From Clostridiales bacterium (GTDB taxonomy: Bacteria; Bacillota; Clostridia; Lachnospirales; Lachnospiraceae), in assembly GCA_020859985.1 (NCBI GenBank), contig JAJBVD010000016.1, positions 1 to 64,000 on the forward strand: a stretch of DNA of 64,000 nucleotides. Direction: 5' to 3'. The translations under genes and the position numbers were made by a program. The notes beneath the pieces were generated by a model. It did not search any database, had not been told where the DNA came from, and saw nothing but the letters and a program-made list of their open reading frames with translations. This document shows positions 36,876 to 44,207 of the stretch, piece after piece (position 1 is the first letter of the stretch; each line of letters opens with the position of its first letter).

Positions 36876-38105
36876 TCAGCCTGCGTAGCTCTGCAGTGTC
36901 TCCTGGAATGTCGTCAGAGCTGCGAGCAGATCCTCGTCAGAGCTGTTATTATAGGTACCCGCGATGATGTCATCACCGAAAGAGGTAGAAAGTGTCCAGA
37001 AATCATCCGGATACTGACCCTGCGGGATGGTGAAAGCCAGCTGCTCAGCCAGTGCGGAAAGAGCCTCATCTGCCTGAACCGCCTCATCTGCCTGTGCTTC
37101 AATGTTGGACGGGCCCCAGCCTACTTCATTGTAACGCTCAAGCTGTACTTCTGCGCTGGTGAGATACTCAGCAAGCTCCATGCATACAACAGCCTTGCCA
37201 ACTTCCGTCTGCGGCTTAACGCCCATCAGCTTGAATCCGCCGAATCCGCTCATCTGATACTCTGTATCATCAACTGTGAAGGTCGGCAGCTTCGCGCATG
37301 CGTAGTTGTCGCCAAACAGCTCCTGCGCTGCGGAAGAATCCCAGGTACCGCTGACGATCGCTGCTGCGTTGGTCGCGTCACCTACAGAAGAGCCATTATA
37401 GAAAGCAGAAGAGCTTGCCAGCTCGATGATCTTCTTGAATGCAGCTACGCCTTCATCTGTAGCATAAGTAATGTCAGAGCCGATAAAAGCACCTGTCTCA
37501 TCGGACTCATAAGTAGCCGTGCAGCCGGTAGCGAAGAAGAATGCCGGCTGATACCAGCCGCTGTTGATCTCCATGTAGAAGCCCTTGCCAGCAGCCTCGC
37601 AGTCCGCAAGGATCTGCTCCAGAGTAGAAGCATCCGAGATCACGCTGCTGTCATAATACAGGAAATAACCATTGTCAGAAGTAAGCGGGAACGCATAGGT
37701 GGATTCACCGGACATAGCTGCCGAAGCTGCACCGGAGTCATTGTTCTCTGCAACGAAAGTTGCATAATCGCCGGTCAGCTCCATCAGCGCGCCTGCACTA
37801 ACCAGACGTGCCATCTGATCCTGCGCGAATCCGTAAATGTCAGCGCCAGCCTCAACGTCGGTGATCATGTTGCTTGCCGCATCGCCCTCGCCAACAGACT
37901 CAACCGTCACAGTGTAACCGGAATAGTTCTCATTGGAAGCGAGGAACTCTTCTGCTTTTGCCTGTGTGAAAGATGTCACTTCATCTGCTACCCAGATTGT
38001 AATGGTGCCTTCACCATACTCAATCTCATCTGCTGAAGCAACCGGAGCCATGCTCATAACCATGCCCGCTGCCAGTGCAACCGCAAGAACCTTTTTCATT
38101 TTCAT
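36876..38105 (-). CDS. MalE-type sugar-binding protein
   Basis: About 409 residues. The signal peptide MKMKKVLAVALAAGMVMSMAPVASA ends in an AxA site with no lipobox Cys. The mature part has the CUT1 pattern (GTITIWVADEVTSFTQAKAEEF, DIYGFAQDQMARL). AAGGAGG precedes the ATG by eight bases. First gene of the mal-type operon, under several LacI-like operators. Confidence 0.9.
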   Translation of the reverse strand: MKMKKVLAVALAAGMVMSMAPVASADEIEYGEGTITIWVADEVTSFTQAKAEEFLASNENYSGYTVTVESVGEGDAASNMITDVEAGADIYGFAQDQMARLVSAGALMELTGDYATFVAENNDSGAASAAMSGESTYAFPLTSDNGYFLYYDSSVISDASTLEQILADCEAAGKGFYMEINSGWYQPAFFFATGCTATYESDETGAFIGSDITYATDEGVAAFKKIIELASSSAFYNGSSVGDATNAAAIVSGTWDSSAAQELFGDNYACAKLPTFTVDDTEYQMSGFGGFKLMGVKPQTEVGKAVVCMELAEYLTSAEVQLERYNEVGWGPSNIEAQADEAVQADEALSALAEQLAFTIPQGQYPDDFWTLSTSFGDDIIAGTYNNSSDEDLLAALTTFQETLQSYAG

Positions 38106-38140
38106 GTGTTTATCCTCCTTATGGATTAATATGTAGCTGT

Positions 38141-38168
38141 TGCGCAATCGTTGCGCAACCGTTTGCTC
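38141..38168 (-). promoter_or_regulatory. Overlapping LacI-type operators at the mal promoter
   Basis: Two overlapping dyads, TGCGCAATCGTTGCGCA (38141-38157) and TTGCGCAACCGTTTGCTC (38151-38168), lie just downstream of the -10 box, where a bound repressor would block initiation. Confidence 0.75.
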
Positions 38169-38176
38169 ATAGGAAC

Positions 38177-38205
38177 AGTATACCCTATCTGTTTCTTCAT
38201 GTCAA
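38177..38205 (-). promoter_or_regulatory. mal operon promoter
   Basis: Minus strand: TTGACA, 17 bp, TATACT. Confidence 0.85.
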
Positions 38206-38240
38206 CTATACTAATTAAACAGTATTCGTTCCCTTTTTTT

Positions 38241-38253
38241 GTGCAAATTGCAC
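38241..38253. promoter_or_regulatory. Perfect palindrome GTGCAAATTGCAC
   Basis: A 13-bp dyad about 40 bp upstream of the mal -35 box. It could be a weaker operator or an activator site. Confidence 0.35.
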
Positions 38254-38278
38254 ATGCATTCTTTTCACGTTTTTATGT

Positions 38279-38298
38279 GTGCGCAACCGTTTGCGCAC
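38279..38298 (-). promoter_or_regulatory. Distal LacI-type operator
   Basis: GTGCGCAACCGTTTGCGCAC has 8-bp arms around a CCGT core. It lies about 130 bp upstream of the proximal operators, compatible with a repression loop. Confidence 0.7.
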
Positions 38299-38431
38299 CA
38301 GATTATCAGCCATTTCGGCTGTTTTATATCAACATGGAATTCCGAAAAAATATTTATGCCTTCACGAAAGAAATAGTTATAATTACAATTATACACATTG
38401 CAAAAATAATTATAAAACTATAAAATAGTAC

Positions 38432-38460
38432 TTGCAAGGAAATCCTCTCTGTGGTATAGT
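38432..38460 (+). promoter_or_regulatory. Promoter of the HAD gene/short RNA
   Basis: TTGCAA, 17 bp, TATAGT, followed about 45 bp later by an intrinsic terminator. Confidence 0.6.
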
Positions 38461-38503
38461 CTCAATGAAAGCGAAATTACGTTCGCCAGTAAAATGGCAA
38501 ACG

Positions 38504-38533
38504 AAACCCCAGAGACCGGCATCTCTGGGGTTT
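38504..38533 (+). terminator. Terminator/attenuator ahead of the HAD gene
   Basis: AAACCCCAGAGA and its complement form a perfect 12-bp stem with a 6-nt loop, then CTTCCTCTTT. It lies between the promoter and the HAD ORF, so it would either attenuate that gene or end a roughly 75-nt RNA. A smaller CGTTCGCCA/TGGCAAACG hairpin precedes it. Confidence 0.7.
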
Positions 38534-38558
38534 CTTCCTCTTTATCAGTGAGGTCAAA

Positions 38559-39488
38559 ATGCAGGCATCCCTTCCCCTTAATTACGACAACTACATATTC
38601 GATTTATACGGAACCCTTGTGGATATTCACACAGACGAAAGCCTTCCTGTGCTGTGGGAAAAGATGAGCATTTTCTATGGATATTACGGAGCGGGATATC
38701 TGCCGGATGAGCTGCAATCCGGCTGGGATCTGCTGTCTGAACGGTATAGAAAAGAAGCCGCAAAGAACTCCGAAGCCGCGCTGCCGCTCTCTCCGGCAGC
38801 ATCTCGGACGGTCCAGAATTATGAGGTCTCCCCGGAGATTGACATTACGCGGGTGATACGTACTCTTTATAAGAAAAAAGGCGTGGACGCAGGCGAAGAG
38901 CTTGTCGTTCACACCGGACAGTTTTTCCGCGTGCTTTCCACAGAATATATCCGCCTGTACGAGGGAACCGTGCAGATGCTTGATGTGCTTCGGCAGGCCG
39001 GGAAAAAGGTCTGGCTGCTCTCCAACGCGCAGCGGATCTTCACGCAGTATGAGCTGCGTCTCCTGGACATTGACCGCCGCTTCGACGGCATTCTGATCTC
39101 GTCGGATTATGGTGCCGGCAAGCCGGATACACGCTTTTTCGAACAGCTTGTCCTGCAGTACGGCATTGATTTTAGCCATTCGCTTTTCATCGGCAACGAC
39201 GCTGTCAACGACATCGGCGGCGCGCAGAATGTGGGGATGGATTCCTTTTACGTACACTCCAATCTTTCTTTCATTCAGCCGAAGTGGGTTCCCGAAACGA
39301 TTTCCGGCGATCGATCAGGAGACGGCTTAACGGTCCCTGATCGTCCGCGCAGGCTGCGTCCGGCACCAGCCGGAAAACTCCTTACGCAGCCCTGCGCATC
39401 TAAAATATCCGCCCCGCTTCGTTTCAATCTGAGCGGGACGGATAATTACACCGTCATGGATTTCACAGGCTGGTCGCTGCCCGGCTGA
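38559..39488 (+). CDS. HAD-superfamily hydrolase
   Basis: 309 residues. The nucleophile motif is FDLYGTLVD (residues 14-22), with motif II LLSNAQ, motif III GKPDTRFF and motif IV IGNDAVNDIGGA. The C1-type cap suggests a small-molecule or sugar phosphatase. The last 60 residues after the core are Pro/Arg-rich and unusual. GAGG lies upstream of the ATG. It is convergent with the second LacI gene. Confidence 0.88.
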   Translation: MQASLPLNYDNYIFDLYGTLVDIHTDESLPVLWEKMSIFYGYYGAGYLPDELQSGWDLLSERYRKEAAKNSEAALPLSPAASRTVQNYEVSPEIDITRVIRTLYKKKGVDAGEELVVHTGQFFRVLSTEYIRLYEGTVQMLDVLRQAGKKVWLLSNAQRIFTQYELRLLDIDRRFDGILISSDYGAGKPDTRFFEQLVLQYGIDFSHSLFIGNDAVNDIGGAQNVGMDSFYVHSNLSFIQPKWVPETISGDRSGDGLTVPDRPRRLRPAPAGKLLTQPCASKISAPLRFNLSGTDNYTVMDFTGWSLPG

Positions 39489-39493
39489 TCCGA

Positions 39494-40507
39494 TTACTTC
39501 GTCGACTCCCGCAGGATCACCTGATAATTCAGCGGCATAAATTCTCCCTTTACATCTTCACCCAGCTGTTCCAGAAGAAGCTGGCATGCGTTCATGCCGA
39601 GCGTCTTTGTGTTAAAATGAAGGCTTGTGACAGCCGGAATGTAATATTCCAGAAGAGAGCTGTCATAAAGGCTGGCCACCTTCACTTCCTGCGGAATCTG
39701 TACATCCCGCTCACGCAGGCAGCCCAGCAGCATGTTCGTGATAAAATCGTCCATACAGACGATGCCGTCCGCCCCCGCCGTCAGGATCTTATCCACTGCG
39801 GCGGAAACCTCCGCATAGCTGTTCACATCCAGGAACTGCAGCGTCTCATCAAGCTTCACACGATAATCTTTATGAGCATCCTCAAAGCCCTGCACCCGGC
39901 TCTTTGTCACCAGATGCGCGCGGCTGCCGCCTAAAAGGGCAATATGCCGCAGCCCTTTCATCAATAAGATACCGGTCAGTTCCCTGCTTCCCTCGCGGTT
40001 CCGGTTGTCGATCCAGATCAGCCCCGGTTCTTCTTCCTCCGGTGTACCAATCGCTACGAACGGAATCTTTTCCTCTTTCAGGTAATTCCGCACGGAGGAA
40101 TTAACCAGCGCCCGCGTCACGATTACGCCGTCCACCTTGCGGTTGGCCGTCAGACGTTTCAGTTGGGTCAGGTCTTTTCCATCCACCATCGAAAGGAGAA
40201 TGTCATAATTATGCTGCGCGGCTTTTTCGCAGATGCCGCTCATGCATTCTTTGAAAAACGGAAAATCAATATCCGAATAATCATCCGGCAGTAGCAGCGC
40301 GATATTATATGTCCTGCTCTGCGCCAGGCTCTTCGCGATCACGTTCGGCTGGTAGTCCAGCCGTTCCACGCAGGCCAGTACCTTCTCCCGCGTTGCCTTG
40401 CCGACACGCCCTTTTCCGGAAATCGCTCTGGATACCGTCGTCTTGCTGATCCCCAATTCGCGCGCGATGTCATCAATCGTACACTGTTTTTTCTCTCCTC
40501 TTTCCAT
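39494..40507 (-). CDS. LacI-family transcriptional regulator
   Basis: About 337 residues from MERGEKKQCTIDDIARELG; HTH ISKTTVSRAISGKGRVG and hinge YQPNVIAKSLAQS. The sugar domain includes GVIVTRALVNSSVR and IWIDNRNREGSRELT. An upstream frame extension is not needed. An 18-bp palindrome lies 35 bp upstream of the start and may be its own operator. It is the nearest repressor gene to the mal-type promoter, 1.4 kb away, and a candidate to bind those operators. Confidence 0.92.
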   Translation of the reverse strand: MERGEKKQCTIDDIARELGISKTTVSRAISGKGRVGKATREKVLACVERLDYQPNVIAKSLAQSRTYNIALLLPDDYSDIDFPFFKECMSGICEKAAQHNYDILLSMVDGKDLTQLKRLTANRKVDGVIVTRALVNSSVRNYLKEEKIPFVAIGTPEEEEPGLIWIDNRNREGSRELTGILLMKGLRHIALLGGSRAHLVTKSRVQGFEDAHKDYRVKLDETLQFLDVNSYAEVSAAVDKILTAGADGIVCMDDFITNMLLGCLRERDVQIPQEVKVASLYDSSLLEYYIPAVTSLHFNTKTLGMNACQLLLEQLGEDVKGEFMPLNYQVILRESTK

Positions 40508-40540
40508 GCTGCAGCCCCCACTACCACATCCAAAGTTCAA

Positions 40541-40558
40541 TGTAACTTCAAAGCTACA
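40541..40558 (-). promoter_or_regulatory. Palindrome upstream of the second LacI gene
   Basis: TGTAACTTCAAAGCTACA: 14 of 18 positions are symmetric. It lacks the central CG of the mal operators, so it may bind a different protein or be an autoregulatory site. Confidence 0.4.
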
Positions 40559-40657
40559 TCTCGATTGTACCAACCGTCACTTCCCATGTCAATTCAAGAT
40601 TGGAGAGGTATTTTCACATCTTTCACATTTTTCACATCTTTCATGATTCTGCTGCTG

Positions 40658-41518
40658 CTACCTCCTGCCTTCCTCCTCACGGAGCATATTCTCCACATAT
40701 CTTGGCAGCATGAAGGCGCCCTTATGCAGATTCGGCGTATAGTAATCCGTTTCGATACCATAGGACTCCCAGCGTGCGCCGTCGAAATCGCGCAGCGGGT
40801 GATATTTCTTGGAGGCAAAACCAAACAACCAGTAGCCTGAAGAACAGGTCGGGATGTGCGCCTGATAGACACGGCTGATCGGAAAGCTGTGGCTGGCCTT
40901 ATTGTGCATCAGCCTGCAGGATTCCTCGTCGTCATCGTAAAACGGGCTGCCATGCTGGTAGACCATGATGCCATCCTCTTTCAGGGCGCGGTAGCAGTTC
41001 CCGTAAAATTCACGGGTAAAAAGGCCCGCTTTATGGCCCAGCGGATCGACCGCGTCGTTGATGATCAGGTCGTATTCCGCGCTTTTTGAGCGAAGAAATT
41101 TCAGACCATCGACGTGATAAAAGCGCACGCGCTCGTCATCCAGACTGGAAGTGATTGCCGGAAAAAACTCGCGGCAGACCTCGACGAACCGCTGATCCGG
41201 CTCCGTCACATCAATGCATTCAATCCCGTCATAGCGTTCGAGCATGCGCAGTACGCCGCCGTCGCCGCCGCCGAGGACGAGAACGTTTTTCACATGGGGA
41301 TGCACGGCCATCGGCACATGCACGATCATCTCATCATAGATGAAGCCGTCCTTTTCGGAAAATACAATCTTTCCGTCGGAGGTCAGAAAGCGGCCGAGTT
41401 CATCCGAATCAAAAACGTCGATCCGCTGAAATTCGGTCTGTTCTCCCAGCAGCTGATTTTTCACTCTCACGGACATCTTGATCTGGTCCGCGTGATAGTC
41501 TGAGAACCATAAATCCAT
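40658..41518 (-). CDS. speE: Spermidine synthase (polyamine aminopropyltransferase)
   Basis: 286 residues: VLGGGDGGVLRML (AdoMet-derivative site), YDLIINDAVDP (catalytic Asp region) and an N-terminal beta domain. It transfers an aminopropyl group from decarboxylated AdoMet to putrescine. It lies 88 bp downstream of speA on the same strand. speD and speB are not in the window. Confidence 0.93.
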   Translation of the reverse strand: MDLWFSDYHADQIKMSVRVKNQLLGEQTEFQRIDVFDSDELGRFLTSDGKIVFSEKDGFIYDEMIVHVPMAVHPHVKNVLVLGGGDGGVLRMLERYDGIECIDVTEPDQRFVEVCREFFPAITSSLDDERVRFYHVDGLKFLRSKSAEYDLIINDAVDPLGHKAGLFTREFYGNCYRALKEDGIMVYQHGSPFYDDDEESCRLMHNKASHSFPISRVYQAHIPTCSSGYWLFGFASKKYHPLRDFDGARWESYGIETDYYTPNLHKGAFMLPRYVENMLREEEGRR

Positions 41519-41606
41519 CGCCTCAATCCCCTCCTCAAATTATCATCTGATTTTTCAGCCGGACTTCCGAAATATCTTCTGTCCAGAACAATTGCCATTC
41601 GTTTTC

Positions 41607-43079
41607 TCAGTCTTTCCACACCTGCCGCTCATCCTTCAGCACGTTCAGATACTCGACCTGCGGATCCTCCGTGCCCTGCAGCGAGCATCCTTTTTCCTTA
41701 GCGTAGAGGATGTATTCGATGATCTCCTGCGTGATCATCTCGCCAGGTGCGAGGATCGGAATCCCCGGCGGATAGCACATGACAAATTCCCCGCAGGTGC
41801 GGCCCACGGTAGCCCGAATCGGCAGGTAATCCTTTTCCGCATAAAAAGCGGCCTGCGGCGACTCGATCACGACAGGATTGATGTATTCGGAATCCAGCAT
41901 CTTCGCGGAGCTTCTGGTGTAGCGGCGTTTGATGTCAAACAGTGCGCCGACCAGACGCTCAATATCCTGCAGACGGTCGCCGATCGAGATATAGGCCATG
42001 ATGTTCGTGAGGTCGCCAAGCTCGATCTGGATATCATATTCGTCGCGCAGCAGGTCGTATACCTCAATCCCGGCGAGGCCGATGTCGCGCGTGTAGACGG
42101 AAAGCTTGGTCACATCAAAATCGTAGATACTGTCGCCGTTGATCATCTCGCGACCGTATGCGTAAAAGCCGCCGATGTCATTGATCTCAGAGCGGGCGTA
42201 CTCTGCCATCTCTACCACCTTTGCGAATGCGTCTTTGCCTCGGAGCACAAGGTTTCTCCGGGAGATGTCGAGACTCGACATCAGCAGGTACGAAGCGCTG
42301 GTCGTCTGCGTGAGGTTGATCACCTGATGCACGTACTCCCAGTTGACGTGCTCGCCGGTCAGAAGCAGAGAGCTCTGCGTGAGGCTCCCGCCGGATTTAT
42401 GCATGGAAACGGCGGACATATCCGCGCCCGCCGCCATCGCGCTGACCGGCAGATGTTCCCCGAAGTAAAAATGTGTGCCGTGCGCCTCATCCGCAAGCAC
42501 CATCATTTCATATTTATGAGCGAGCTCCACGATCGAGCGGATATCCGAACAGATACCGTAGTAGGTGGGATTGTTCACCAGCACTGCCACCGCTCCCGGA
42601 TTCTCCAGGATCGCCCGCTCCACCTCGGACACTTTCATGCCGAGAGAGATACCGAGCTTCGGCTCCGTCTCCGGGTTTACATAGACCGGGATCGCGCCGC
42701 AGAGGACGAGCGCGTTGATCACGCTCTTATGTACGTTGCGCGGCAAAATGATCTTGTCGCCCGCGTGGCAGACCGAAAGCACCATGCTCTGCACCGCCGA
42801 GGTCGTGCCTCCGACCATGAAAAACGCGTGCGCCGCGCCAAAAGCCTCGGCCGCCAGCTGCTCCGCCTCCTTGATCACAGAGACCGGTTGGCAGAGATTG
42901 TCCAGCGGCTTCATGGAGTTCACGTCGATGCCGACGCATTTTTCCCCCAGAAAATCCACCAGTTCCTGATTTCCGCGTCCCCGCTTGTGTCCCGGGACGT
43001 CAAATGGGACGACTCTTCTTCTTTTCAGGCGCTCCAGTGCCTCATAAATCGGCGCGCGCGACTGTGATAACGGCTGCAT
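41607..43079 (-). CDS. speA: Short-type Orn/Lys/Arg decarboxylase, probably arginine decarboxylase
   Basis: About 490 residues, the size of the Bacillus SpeA/YaaO type that lacks the N-terminal wing domain. PLP-fold motifs include VPFDVPGHKRG, FFMVGGTTSAVQ, LADEAHGTHF and the Schiff-base Lys in SMHKSGGSLTQSS. Pairing with speE supports agmatine/polyamine synthesis; lysine or ornithine as substrate is possible. The ATG at 43079 is preceded by GGGGGGAA. The longer frame to 43118 is unlikely. Confidence 0.9.
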   Translation of the reverse strand: MQPLSQSRAPIYEALERLKRRRVVPFDVPGHKRGRGNQELVDFLGEKCVGIDVNSMKPLDNLCQPVSVIKEAEQLAAEAFGAAHAFFMVGGTTSAVQSMVLSVCHAGDKIILPRNVHKSVINALVLCGAIPVYVNPETEPKLGISLGMKVSEVERAILENPGAVAVLVNNPTYYGICSDIRSIVELAHKYEMMVLADEAHGTHFYFGEHLPVSAMAAGADMSAVSMHKSGGSLTQSSLLLTGEHVNWEYVHQVINLTQTTSASYLLMSSLDISRRNLVLRGKDAFAKVVEMAEYARSEINDIGGFYAYGREMINGDSIYDFDVTKLSVYTRDIGLAGIEVYDLLRDEYDIQIELGDLTNIMAYISIGDRLQDIERLVGALFDIKRRYTRSSAKMLDSEYINPVVIESPQAAFYAEKDYLPIRATVGRTCGEFVMCYPPGIPILAPGEMITQEIIEYILYAKEKGCSLQGTEDPQVEYLNVLKDERQVWKD

Positions 43080-43200
43080 GCGCGGTTCCCCCCTGCTGTT
43101 AATTTGATTTCTTTGCAATTTCTGTTGCTATTCTCGCTGCAATTTCTGCTTTGAATCCTCTATATTACCAGTGTTTTTAAATGTTGCGCGTAATGCCCTC

Positions 43201-43228
43201 ATTATACTGGTTTCATATAAAAAATCAA
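43201..43228 (-). promoter_or_regulatory. speA-speE promoter
   Basis: Minus strand: TTGATT, 16 bp, TATAAT. Confidence 0.6.
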
Positions 43229-43241
43229 TCCCTGTTTTCTG

Positions 43242-43271
43242 TTGCAGTGCCACTTTCATCTATGCTATACT
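43242..43271 (+). promoter_or_regulatory. Promoter of the Uma2-type gene
   Basis: TTGCAG, 18 bp, TATACT, divergent from the speA promoter. Confidence 0.6.
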
Positions 43272-43399
43272 GTTTACAGTACAAAAGAACGTGAAAGACA
43301 AAGAACGCCTGTCTTTATCGCTGAGTCGCAGCTATAGTCCGCAGCCCGCGTGATCAGCGCCAGCTGCATCCATACAGAAAAGCAAAAGGAGGAGAATAG

Positions 43400-43942
43400 A
43401 TGCCATTGCTAAATGAACAAACCTATACTACAGATGATATTTACAGTTTACCGGAAGGAACACGGGCGGAACTGATCGACGGTCAGATTTATTACATGGC
43501 TCCCCCGACCAGAAGGCATCAACGGATAACCGGTACGCTGTATCGCAAAATTGCAGATTATATCGATGCCCAAAAAGGCTCCTGCGAAGTAAACATTGCA
43601 CCGTTTGCTGTCTTTTTAAATAAGGATGACCGCACTTATCTGGAGCCGGATCTCTCCATCGTCTGCGATCCCGACAAGCTGAGCGACAGAGGCTGCGAGG
43701 GCGCGCCGGACTGGATCATTGAAGTCGTATCACCCGGCAGCAGGCAAATGGATTATCTCATTAAGCTGTTTAAATACCGCTCTGCGGGAGTACACGAATA
43801 CTGGATCATTGACCCGGAAAAGAACCGCATCACCGTGTATGACTTCGTAAAAAATGAGCAAAATGAATATTCATTTGCAGATTGTGTTCCGGTAGGGATC
43901 TATCCGGATCTTACCATTGATTTCGGACAGTTACGTTTTTAG
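43400..43942 (+). CDS. Uma2 (DUF820) family putative nuclease
   Basis: 180 residues of PD-(D/E)XK-like fold: RAELIDGQIYYM, YLEPDLSIVCD, DWIIEVVSPGSRQ and HEYWIIDPEKN. The acidic residues (E, D, E) form the likely metal site. The family is widespread and poorly understood, often in mobile or multicopy contexts. AAAGGAGG precedes the ATG, and a strong terminator follows, so it is monocistronic. Confidence 0.9.
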   Translation: MPLLNEQTYTTDDIYSLPEGTRAELIDGQIYYMAPPTRRHQRITGTLYRKIADYIDAQKGSCEVNIAPFAVFLNKDDRTYLEPDLSIVCDPDKLSDRGCEGAPDWIIEVVSPGSRQMDYLIKLFKYRSAGVHEYWIIDPEKNRITVYDFVKNEQNEYSFADCVPVGIYPDLTIDFGQLRF

Positions 43943-43973
43943 CAACAGTTCAGAACAGTTACCATTTATCACA

Positions 43974-44010
43974 CGGGTCTTCGCAATCATCGCGAAGACC
44001 CGCTTTTTTA
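43974..44010 (+). terminator. Terminator after the Uma2-type gene
   Basis: A perfect 11-bp stem (CGGGTCTTCGC and its complement), 7-nt loop and TTTTTT. The 44011-44207 stretch beyond it is GC-rich with short dyads and no supported gene. Confidence 0.9.
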
Positions 44011-44207
44011 TTCTTCTTCTATAGGGAACGACATTAATCGTTTCCTATTGCGCCGTTGCTGTGTGCCAGTGGCACACGTTTAGCCCTCGCCGGGTGGCAT
44101 CCCACGCTGTACGCGGGATATTCAACGACCGAAGCGGCAGCGTAGACGCAAGGCTGCAAAGCAGCCCTTCCAAATGCTGTTGTGTGCATCAAATTCCCGC
44201 TCAATTC

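Noticed and set aside
41592-43067. 491-codon open frame opposite speA
   Set aside because: His/Arg/Asp-rich composition of an antisense shadow; speA carries all PLP motifs.
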